Shown here: positions 1 to 8,000 of the stretch, piece by piece
Position numbering within the stretch: position 1 is the stretch's first letter
How the letters are laid out: each line of letters opens with the position of its first letter
Assembly: GCA_910585865.1 (NCBI GenBank)
Contig: CAJUGO010000018.1
Location: forward strand, 1 to 36,704
DNA: 36,704 bases
DNA from: an uncultured Ruminococcus sp.
Lineage (GTDB): Bacteria; Bacillota; Clostridia; Oscillospirales; Acutalibacteraceae
Reading direction: 5' to 3'
Position numbers and translations under genes: made by a program
Notes under the pieces: model-generated
What the model was told of the DNA's origin: nothing
What the model saw: only the letters and a program-made list of their open reading frames with translations
Databases searched by the model: none

Positions 1-185
1 AGAGCTATTATATATCACTTATTCCCTTTTGTCAACACTTTTTTGAAACTTTTTTAAAAAAAGTTTTTTGTGTCTTTTCTGAACTGATAAGTCTTGCAAA
101 AGCAACGATTGATATTATAACCGACTTTTTCTAAAAATGCAAGTACTTTTTTAAAAAAAAATAAATTTTCATTATTAAAATTATC
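1..185. other. AT-rich intergenic region, no gene seen
   Basis: No convincing reading frame. An A/T-rich inverted repeat near 47-70 (AAACTTTTTT followed by AAAAAAAGTTT) with a following T-run could be a terminator of a gene outside the window. The region ends at the leuA promoter. Confidence 0.5.
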
Positions 186-214
186 TTGACAACATACAAC
201 TATATATATATAAT
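186..214 (+). promoter_or_regulatory. Consensus sigma-A promoter of the leuA leader
   Basis: TTGACA at 186-191 and TATAAT at 209-214 are separated by exactly 17 bases, a perfect vegetative promoter. Transcription should begin near 221, just ahead of the T-box leader. Confidence 0.85.
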
Positions 215-235
215 AAATTTATACAAAATAAATCC

Positions 236-498
236 CCTTAAAAACAGTGACGGGAACAAGATATAATTTTCTTTGGCAAAGAGAGCTGACGTTTGGTGTA
301 AGTCAGCGCAAAGTATTATATGTATAGCTCATCCCCGAGTTTTTCGTATGAAATACTACTGTATCTAATGCGAAACGCCCGACTGCGTTATCAGTCAGGA
401 CTTTGTTGGAAGTCTTAAAGGGACACATAGTGATATGTGTCTGAAAACGGGTGGTACCACGGATTCTATTCGTCCCTTAATTTAGGGGCGATTTTTTT
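236..498 (+). promoter_or_regulatory. T-box leader, probably leucine-specific
   Basis: The leader carries the near-invariant T-box sequence GGGTGGTACCACGG at 449-462, which pairs with the uncharged tRNA acceptor end. It is followed by a terminator hairpin. Upstream, the AGAGAGCTGAC...GGTG segment near 281-298 looks like the conserved stem I elements. The best specifier candidate is CTC (Leu) at 328-330, which fits the downstream 2-isopropylmalate synthase. By T-box logic, uncharged tRNA-Leu would stabilise the antiterminator and allow leuA transcription. The T-box identity is certain from the motif; the specifier assignment was read by eye without a folding program. Confidence 0.92.
471..498 (+). 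terminator. T-box regulated terminator hairpin
   Basis: CGTCCC (471-476) pairs with GGGGCG (485-490), one G-U pair included, and is followed by a run of T residues. Its 5' arm lies just after the T-box sequence, as expected for the terminator that competes with the antiterminator. Confidence 0.85.
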
Positions 499-525
499 GT
501 GAGTTTTTACAGGAGGTTATATATA

Positions 526-2202
526 ATGAAACCATCTTTTGAAAAGTACATTCCATTTAAACAAATTGATATTCCCGACAGAACATGGCCTGCAAAAACC
601 ATAACAAAAGCGCCTGTTTGGTGCAGTGTTGATTTGAGAGACGGTAATCAGGCCTTAGTTGACCCTATGAATCTTGAAGAAAAACTTGAATTTTTCCATG
701 CATTATGCGACATGGGCTTTAAGGAAATTGAGATTGGTTTTCCCAGCGCGTCAGAAACTGAATACGAAATCTGCCGTGAACTTATTGAAAATAATCATAT
801 TCCTGATGATGTTACTATTCAGGTTCTTGTGCAAGCCAGAGAGCATCTTATCAGAAAAACTTTTGAGGCTGTGAAGGGCGCAAAAAATGTAATCATTCAT
901 TTTTACAATTCTACTTCAACTCTGCAAAGAAAAGTTGTTTTTAAAACTGATATGGACGGCGTAACTAAAATTGCTGTAGAAGGAGCTAAACTTATTAAAC
1001 AGCTCACCGATGAATATACCGGCGAAACAAATATCCGATTTGAATACTCTCCCGAAAGCTTTAGCGGCACAGAAATGGATAATGCAGTTGATATTTGTGA
1101 TAAAGTTATAGAAGCTCTTGACGCAAACTCAGAAAATAAAGTTATCCTGAATCTTCCTAATACTGTTGAAATGTGTACTCCAAACACATATGCTGATCAA
1201 ATCGAATATTTTATAAAACATCTTAAACATCGCGATGCCGCTATCATCAGTGTCCATCCCCACAATGACCGTGGCTGCGGAGTTGCGGCAGGTGAGCTGT
1301 CACTGCTTGCAGGTGCAGAAAGAGTTGAAGGTACTCTGTTTGGAAACGGCGAACGTACAGGTAATATGGATATTGTAACAATGGGACTTAATATGTTTAC
1401 CCAGGGCGTTGACCCAAAGCTTGATTTTAAAAATCTCCCAAAACTCCGTGAGATTTATGAACGCTGTACAAATATGAAGATTGACCCGCGGCAGCCATAT
1501 ATAGGAGAACTTGTATTTACAGCATTTTCAGGTTCTCATCAGGATGCAATAAACAAAGGTATGCAGTATATGAAGGAAAGCGGAACAGATTATTGGGAAA
1601 TCCCTTATCTTCCGATTGATCCTGCTGATGTCGGCAGAGAATATGAGCCGATTATCAGAATAAATTCCCAGTCAGGCAAAGGCGGAGCAGCATTTGTAAT
1701 GAGCAATAACTTTGGTTACGATTTGCCAAAGAGAATGCATCCCGAATTTTCAAAGCTTGTTCAGTCAAAATGCGAAGAGCTTGGAAGAGAACTTATACCC
1801 AAAGAGCTTTTTGATGTATTTGAACAAAACTATCTTGACCATGAGCAAAAATATGCGCTTACAAGAAGAAAAATTTACGAAGAAAGTGAAAATGGCAAAG
1901 ATTATGTTCACTTTAAGGGCAAAATGATTATCGACGGAAGCGACGAAGTATCGCTCAGCGGTGTGGGCAACGGTCCGATTGACGCTTTCTTTAATGCTAT
2001 TAAAGCAGTCGGGCTCGACAAGTATGAATTTATCTCTTATAGTCAGCACGCTATTTCCCAGGGATCAGATTCAAAAGCAGTTTCGTATATTGAACTCAAA
2101 AAGCCCGACGGCAATAATATTTTCGGAATAGGTATTGACTCAAATGTAAATGTTGCCTCTGTGCTAGGCGTACTTAATGCTATTAACAGAGCTGAAAACT
2201 AG
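526..2202 (+). CDS. leuA: 2-isopropylmalate synthase (LeuA, long form)
   Basis: Catalyses condensation of acetyl-CoA with 2-oxoisovalerate, the first committed step of leucine synthesis, in the cytoplasm. The 558-residue product has the DRE-TIM/HMGL-like barrel with the metal and substrate motif CSVDLRDGNQAL near residues 34-45, the HPHNDRGCG motif and GNGERTGN further on. A C-terminal LeuA regulatory domain (about 420-558) ends in a typical ligand-binding segment. Length and N-terminus (FEKYIPFKQIDIPDRTWP) match the longer LeuA form rather than the usual ~510-residue Firmicutes type. ATG 526 is chosen because AGGAGG at 511-516 sits at ideal spacing; an upstream in-frame GTG at 499 lies in the terminator T-run and is unlikely. 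It is transcribed alone behind the T-box. Confidence 0.96.
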   Translation: MKPSFEKYIPFKQIDIPDRTWPAKTITKAPVWCSVDLRDGNQALVDPMNLEEKLEFFHALCDMGFKEIEIGFPSASETEYEICRELIENNHIPDDVTIQVLVQAREHLIRKTFEAVKGAKNVIIHFYNSTSTLQRKVVFKTDMDGVTKIAVEGAKLIKQLTDEYTGETNIRFEYSPESFSGTEMDNAVDICDKVIEALDANSENKVILNLPNTVEMCTPNTYADQIEYFIKHLKHRDAAIISVHPHNDRGCGVAAGELSLLAGAERVEGTLFGNGERTGNMDIVTMGLNMFTQGVDPKLDFKNLPKLREIYERCTNMKIDPRQPYIGELVFTAFSGSHQDAINKGMQYMKESGTDYWEIPYLPIDPADVGREYEPIIRINSQSGKGGAAFVMSNNFGYDLPKRMHPEFSKLVQSKCEELGRELIPKELFDVFEQNYLDHEQKYALTRRKIYEESENGKDYVHFKGKMIIDGSDEVSLSGVGNGPIDAFFNAIKAVGLDKYEFISYSQHAISQGSDSKAVSYIELKKPDGNNIFGIGIDSNVNVASVLGVLNAINRAEN

Positions 2203-2319
2203 TTACAAATTATATAAAGTAAAAGCCAGCATGATGTTTCATTAAGTCTGAGCAGACAGTTTGACTTTCCAGACCCAATTAATTGTTTTTAAGTAAATTA
2301 CTATAAAATATAAACGAGC

Positions 2320-2361
2320 AATGCCGTACAACCAAACTTGAGGTTGTACGGCATTATTTTG
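2320..2361. terminator. Terminator between leuA and the HdeD-like gene
   Basis: A perfect 14-bp stem, AATGCCGTACAACC (2320-2333) with GGTTGTACGGCATT (2342-2355), is followed by ATTTTG. It lies between two convergent genes and could serve both strands; the T-tract is modest. Confidence 0.75.
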
Positions 2362-2394
2362 TTGATTATTAGTATAAATATTTTCAGACAGATA

Positions 2395-2931
2395 TCAATA
2401 ATTTTCAAACACCGTCGCAATAAGTCTGAAACCGTATGTCAGAAGCAGTATTCCGATAAGAACACCTATTGTCTGAGCAATGAAAATCAGATGGAAAATT
2501 CCATATATTCCTGCCAGCAGAACAAGAATACCGCATACAAGTGTCAGTATCCAACTTTTAGATCCTGTTTTTCTCACTTTTAGCGATACAACAACAGATG
2601 TTATTCCGCTGACAATAAGCCATCCGGCGAATATGCAAAGGATAATTACATCAAGAAGTATGCGGATTCCCGGCATAAACATTGAAAGTACAGATACAAC
2701 CGCAGCCGCAATGCCTCCAATGAATCCCAAAGCACCTATCGCAGCTTCGCCCTTTGAATTATTATTGCTTTTACGCTTTAATACAAAATCAATTACTGAA
2801 CATATGCCCCACAATCCGAGAAGAATTGTCACTATCCATCCGCTGTTCAAAAAAGTGATTCCCGGATAAAAAATACAGTATAACGCCCCCATAATTGAAA
2901 AAAGTCCCAAAAGACAATTAAAAATTTTCAT
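2395..2931 (-). CDS. HdeD-like (DUF308) six-helix membrane protein
   Basis: A hydrophobic protein of about 178 residues with roughly six transmembrane helices arranged in pairs. It fits the HdeD/DUF308 family of short membrane proteins, whose exact biochemical role is unknown (HdeD is linked to acid stress in enterobacteria). A polar stretch, KRKSNNNSKGE, separates the first helix pair from the rest. The start at 2931 is preferred because GAGGTGG lies just upstream and the sequence then begins MKIFNCLLG, as family members do. An in-frame ATG at 2952 would add seven residues. It is monocistronic, converging on leuA. Confidence 0.75.
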   Translation of the reverse strand: MKIFNCLLGLFSIMGALYCIFYPGITFLNSGWIVTILLGLWGICSVIDFVLKRKSNNNSKGEAAIGALGFIGGIAAAVVSVLSMFMPGIRILLDVIILCIFAGWLIVSGITSVVVSLKVRKTGSKSWILTLVCGILVLLAGIYGIFHLIFIAQTIGVLIGILLLTYGFRLIATVFENY

Positions 2932-2952
2932 AATCCACCTCATCATGTTCAT

Positions 2953-3322
2953 AAACTTTCCCTGTCTTTAAACAGTTAAAAGCGTATTTTAAATATAAAG
3001 TATTTCTATGGTTCTATAATGTTAAAATACGGAGGAAACTCCTCCAGATTTTTGTAAGCAGTTTTATAGAATCCGTGTATTAGTCAACAAATTCATACAG
3101 AAATCTATAATCTGCAGATTATTTTCAGCAATACCCAAAATTTCGGCATTGTTTCAGTACTCATGCCTAGGGCTGTCGTTTCGGTTTTGCTTACTATATT
3201 ATCCGGTAATCTTCCGTACATGTACAATTTTCCGCCATCCAAAAGTCTTATGTTGGGGATGGTATGTATTTTCATTTCAACAAATATTTAACCATTAAAA
3301 TAAATAATTCCTGTCAATGATA
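2953..3322. other. Intergenic region, no confident gene
   Basis: Contains a small hairpin, GGAGG/CCTCC at 3031-3045, followed by AGATTTTTG, which could end a plus-strand transcript. A 56-codon minus-strand frame (3275 to 3105, starting MKIHTIPNIRLLDGG) has no SD site and no recognised similarity, so it is not called as a gene. Nothing else stands out. Confidence 0.5.
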
Positions 3323-3655
3323 TTATTTAGCTTGTTGTTTGCACTGCTTATCATTTTTATTACACAGATAAATAATAACCATAGATACAACAAGTAAAAG
3401 CAAAGATATTACAGCACATCCGAATATCAAAGTTCCTGTTGGTACAAATGTTTCATCATTAGTACCCGAATTACCGCCATTATTATCAGACGACGGAATT
3501 GTTTCGGGCGGAGAAGTTGTAATCTGCGCAACTACTTTCACATCACCGTCAGTGCGTGCCGCAAAGGCAGTTGTAAAAGACATAAAAAATATTGAACACA
3601 CTAAAAAACATATCAGGCACAAGCACTTATTTATTTTATTATTTGTAAGTTTCAT
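3323..3655 (-). CDS. Small secreted, membrane-anchored surface protein
   Basis: A 110-residue protein with a Cys-rich signal peptide (about 1-33, ending SFTTAFAA), a short extracellular part and one transmembrane helix (about 76-98) followed by a Lys-rich tail. Just before the helix is FVPTGT, which resembles a degenerate sortase-type sorting signal (TG, hydrophobic span, basic tail). The mature N-terminus, TDGDVKVVAQI, has the same pattern as DGSTEVTAKIE in the gene immediately upstream, suggesting a related strand or partner. The gap from the upstream gene is 24 bases and there is no strong SD, so it is probably co-transcribed. The family is not recognised; a cell-surface role is inferred. 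Confidence 0.6.
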   Translation of the reverse strand: MKLTNNKINKCLCLICFLVCSIFFMSFTTAFAARTDGDVKVVAQITTSPPETIPSSDNNGGNSGTNDETFVPTGTLIFGCAVISLLLLVVSMVIIYLCNKNDKQCKQQAK

Positions 3656-3679
3656 ATTAGGTTAATGCCATATTATAAC

Positions 3680-4303
3680 TTAACCGCCAAATGTTGTGAT
3701 TGCACTGTGAAATACCATTGTTCCGCTGTAATCACCTGCAATAGTATTAAGATCCTGTCCATAGAGTTTTTTCTGGTTGAGCGCAAGCGTAACATCCTGA
3801 GCTGTTCCCTCAGTACCTGCTGTAAATGTGCAGAGATGATAACCGTACTCGCCCTGAGTACCGCTTTCATTCATTGGTGTGTATTCCAAACGGTTAGTGT
3901 CATCAACTACTCTTTCAAAAATGTCATATGAAATTGTAAACGGAGTTTCAGTCTCTTTTTGTGTAAGGTAGAACTGTCCGTCCTCTGAAACACTGTCCTT
4001 TATATGAACAGAAACTGCCTGACGAGTTGAAAAATTATTTAGTTCAGTTGCCACAACATTAAATCCAACATATTTATAACTGTCCTCGTCAGTTTCAGGC
4101 TGTGAAAGAGTACCAAAGTCTACCTTATCGGGGATTGTGATAATATAGCTTACTTCTCCCGGACCTGCGCCTTCAATTTTTGCTGTAACCTCAGTAGACC
4201 CGTCGGGTGATTCTCCTGTTAGAGTTGCAGCAGAAACGGATACTGTAGCTGTTGCTGCAATTACTCCTGCAAGCAGCGCTGTAATGATTTTTCTTGTTTT
4301 CAT
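3680..4303 (-). CDS. Secreted beta-rich surface protein, possibly WxL- or pilin-like
   Basis: A 207-residue protein with a clear signal peptide (about 1-27, MKTRKIITALLAG...SVSA) and no membrane anchor. The mature part has the look of a beta-sandwich: alternating hydrophobic residues, SYIITIPDKVDFGTL near 55-70, and a C-terminal strand GDYSGTMVFHSAITTFGG. The ending resembles those of WxL-type or pilin-like secreted proteins of Firmicutes, but no WxL motif is present and the family is not certain. ATG 4303 is chosen over 4312 because AAAGGA lies 8 bases upstream. It is followed by the small anchored protein at 3655-3323, which may display it at the surface. Confidence 0.7.
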   Translation of the reverse strand: MKTRKIITALLAGVIAATATVSVSAATLTGESPDGSTEVTAKIEGAGPGEVSYIITIPDKVDFGTLSQPETDEDSYKYVGFNVVATELNNFSTRQAVSVHIKDSVSEDGQFYLTQKETETPFTISYDIFERVVDDTNRLEYTPMNESGTQGEYGYHLCTFTAGTEGTAQDVTLALNQKKLYGQDLNTIAGDYSGTMVFHSAITTFGG

Positions 4304-4484
4304 AAAAAACATCCTTTCAAAATTATTTTATGCCGGAGCAAAGATGAAAAGTGTCGCTTTTAAAAACGAGAGATTTTTCGCCAAACTGGACATATTATTA
4401 TACTTAATGCAGTATAGCAAAAACCGCCGTTATTCTAAAGTTTATCATTTTTCAACATGCCCCGGTATTATTATAGATAAGAGT

Positions 4485-4504
4485 CACGCTAAAATTTTAG
4501 CGTG
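4485..4504. terminator. Perfect 20-bp palindrome after the coupled surface genes
   Basis: CACGCTAAAATTTTAGCGTG is a perfect self-complementary hairpin 8 bases beyond the stop of the gene at 4512-5009. It probably ends that minus-strand transcript, though the T-tract afterwards is poor. It separates the giant-protein operon from the 4303-3323 pair. Confidence 0.5.
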
Positions 4505-4511
4505 CTCTAAA

Positions 4512-5009
4512 TCACTTAACAATTAATGTAAACTCCGACTCAGCGGAATTAAGCGGAGTATGTTCATCGTCAAGAGTAACACACTCGTAATAAACGATTG
4601 CCGTATATTTTCCGGCTTTAAGTGTCTCCGTAAGAGGAACTTCCGTAAGTCCATACCCCGGTTTAAGCAGCTCAGACTCATACAATACCGTACCATCTTC
4701 AAGCTTTAATGTTGCATAAAATCCACACTCGTTGGACTTTGGATTTCCGATACTCAAGTATAGGCTCTTATCGCCCTCTTTCATTTCTGCAGTACCATAA
4801 CCCGGCACTTGAATACCGGCACTCTGTGGTGAAGTACCCTCTTTGGCACCGGTATCCCAATCAGCAGAAATCTTTCCGACAACTCCGTCAGACGGTACCG
4901 GTTTTTCTGCAAAGAAATTGTTGTATACAACTATGCCTACAGCAGCTAAAACTGCAATAAGTAAAACTGCAATTACCGCTGATAAAATAATTTTTTTAGA
5001 TTTACTCAA
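4512..5009 (-). CDS. Membrane-anchored extracellular beta-domain protein
   Basis: A 165-residue product with a short basic N-terminus (SKSKK), one transmembrane helix (about 7-30) and an extracellular domain of about 130 residues. The domain ends in an Ig/CARDB-like pattern: YLSIGNPKSNECGFYATLKL, then LKAGKYTAIVYYE and SEFTLIVK. Similar small membrane-tethered domains accompany large surface proteins in Ruminococcus-type genomes, but I cannot name the family. The start is the TTG at 5009, with GAAGGGA upstream. It overlaps the last 8 bases of the giant gene (TTGAGTAA), implying translational coupling and roughly matched synthesis. This suggests it works with, or helps to position, that protein. 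Confidence 0.7.
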   Translation of the reverse strand: MSKSKKIILSAVIAVLLIAVLAAVGIVVYNNFFAEKPVPSDGVVGKISADWDTGAKEGTSPQSAGIQVPGYGTAEMKEGDKSLYLSIGNPKSNECGFYATLKLEDGTVLYESELLKPGYGLTEVPLTETLKAGKYTAIVYYECVTLDDEHTPLNSAESEFTLIVK

Positions 5010-8000
5010 AATTTTCCCTTCTTTTAAATACAATTGTGAACACCAAGGCAAATAACGCCGTCATCAATACAGTACAGCACATAACCGAACCAGTTTGAAT
5101 TGCAGAATGATCGCCGGAATTATTTATTACAAAATCAGAATTATTAACACCTGTGTTCGTATTTTCAACAATTGCAAATGACATTGGATGAGATACCGTA
5201 AATACCGCAGTCTGGTTTTTAAATGAGTCAGGTTCATAACAGACTACTTTGCCGTCATTGTCTATTCCCGCAAGCTGTACATTTTTGCTTTGAACAGGAA
5301 CAGAGATTTTAAATTCACTCTGGCACCAAAGCTCAGCCGGAATGTAATTTCCCTCATTATCTGTTAAGGATAATGAATACATATTTAAAATAGTTTTTTC
5401 ACCAAGTGCTGACTTTAACATATTTTTTTCAAAACTGTTATCATTACAAAGAGAATATTCTATGTTTAAGTCTTTGTGCATCACACCCCCAACAGTTATA
5501 CTGTTTCCTGCTGATTTAACACTGTATTTAAGGAAATTACCTTTTATCATAGGATATCCATGATTAATATTCCGATTCCGAATCCATACAACGTCATTTC
5601 CGCTAACGGCATTAAGTTCATCAGTAATACTGTCACTTGCAAGATTAAGACATTTTTCAACACCCTTATTTGTATCATCCGGTAATACTGAAGAATCTGT
5701 TCCAACAACATTAAGTCCGTTTTCCGTGTGGTAAAAAACGTCAGTTACATCAGGGGTCTGCGAATTACTGCATTCGTTTAGCCCGGTAATTGAACCTGTG
5801 GAATTTTCGGCACTGCCGATTACTTTTCCTGAATTATAAGAACATTTAATTGCTCCGCTGTTTATTCCGGCAAGTCCGCCTGAAACAGAACTGTTTGAAG
5901 TGCCAATTTTAGCATTATTTGCACATCCGTAAATTTCCCCTGTATTTACAGCAGCAATACCTCCGCACTGTGTTCCTGATACAACAGATGCATTGCGGCA
6001 TCCAATAATCATACCGCTGTTTTCCCCGGCAATACCGCCGCTTATATTTCCCTTAATGCTGGAATTAAGAGCAGCAGCATCAATAGATTTGTTGTGGAAA
6101 TGTATTGTACCTGTAGTCAAATTTACACCGCTTATGCAATGGTCAATTGATCCTTTATTGATTGCAGCAATTCCGCCTGCAACATTTGAAGAAGCTTTAA
6201 AGTCACAGTCAAAAACAAACAAATCCTTGACCTTTCCTTTTTCACCTATTATTTCAAAAAGTCCGCCGTACTCAGATGAGTTAACATTAAGGCCGATAAT
6301 GCAGTAACCGTTACCATTAAAGGTTCCATTGAAAGGTTTGTTCTCGGACACAGAGCCTATACCCTGTACCCATACAGCATCATCAGATACTTTAATATTA
6401 TTAGTGAGAATATATTTTTGTGAGCCGTATACCTCGTAATCACTTTTTATAAGATTTGCTAGATTTACAAGATCGTCGTATGTCTTTATTATAAGATTTC
6501 CGCCATCATCTTCGTCAAATGCATCAGGTTTAGGCGGTTCAGAATAAGTATTTGAGTAAGTATCCTTATATTCAAGATAGTATACTGTTCCGCCGTCAAA
6601 TTTCGGATAGTCATCAGGGGTTTCGCTGTTATCAATATTCTGATACCACGCTTGAGAACCGTCTGTAACCTCAATGTTGAGCAAGTATGCTACATTACCT
6701 GATTTAAACTGTTCGTTTGTTTTGCTTGAACCAAGTGTGTCCGAAGCACCGCAGGAATCAAGATAATAACAGTTTTTAATTATAGAGCCTGAGCTGTTAG
6801 TGTTACGTCCAATCAATCCGTTTACCTCTGAACCTGGAGCGTTAATATTACCTGAACTATAACAGTTTTCAACTGTTGCACGATCATTATATCCTACGAT
6901 GCCTCCACCGATATCACCGCGGTCTTCGCAAGATACATTTCCTGTATTATAGCAGTTAATAATTAACGCAGAAGAAAACATCCCGCTGAAATTTTTTCCT
7001 GCAATACCACCGAAATTAAAGGATGAAGATGAAATACTGCCACTGTTGCTGCAACAGCTTATTTTGCTGCTGTTAAATCCTGTGATACCGCCTACATAGT
7101 TACCAGTTCCGGATACTGATCCAAGGTTACAGCAGTTTTCTATTGTACCTTCGTTTTTTCCTGCAATACCGCCTACATCGTTAACTCCATTAACATCAAC
7201 TTTAGATGATATATTCTTTACGATTGTTCCATTCAAGGCATAGCCAACAACGCCTCCTACGAAATCGCCTGAAGATGTTATACTACCCTTAACAGAAAAG
7301 TTTTCCAGCGTTCCACCGTTACCCTTTCCGAATAATCCTGTCATTTCGCCAGGCGCATATTCGGTGATAACAAGACCGCAAATGGTATGATTCTGTCCGT
7401 CAAATTTACCTGAATATACATTTAACTGGTTTGAGTACGTATAGTAACCTATCGGAATCCATTCACGTTCCTCAAGGTCAACATCAGCTGTAAGAACAGC
7501 GTTTGCACTGACATTCTGTTCTTCAAAATCAGCGTGTGTATGATCGTCATTTACAAGAGATGCAAACCAGAAAAGCTGTCCCGCATTGCTGATTTCATAA
7601 TATCCGTCATTGTTAAGAGTTGCATGCTGATATTCACCGCATTTTGTGCAAAAACCGTTATTAAATTTATGACCGCCAGTATCAATTAAAGAGTAATTGC
7701 TGTATATTTTTTCAATACAATCATCACCGCAGTAAACCGTTCCGCCTTTAAATTTCGGATAGTTATCAGGGGTCTCTCCGTTATCAATATTCTGAAGCCA
7801 AACTTGTTTGCCGCTTGTCACTGAATTGTTAAGCAGATAAGCAACCTCACCGCTCGCAAACTGTTCAGGTGTTTTTGTTGTTGCAGCTGTATCGGTAAGT
7901 TTAGTACTGATACAATAGCAGTTGCTTATTGTACCGTTACCATCGCCCCTGATTCCGCCTATATTGTCAGTTCCTGTTCCTATAACCTCGCCGACATTAA

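Noticed and set aside
3105..3275. 56-codon minus-strand frame MKIHTIPNIRLLDGG
   Set aside because: It has no SD, no neighbour relationship and no recognised similarity; kept only as a note in the intergenic entry.
5993..6307. 104-codon plus-strand frame inside the giant gene
   Set aside because: It mirrors the GLUG repeats on the opposite strand and has no initiation signals or known similarity.
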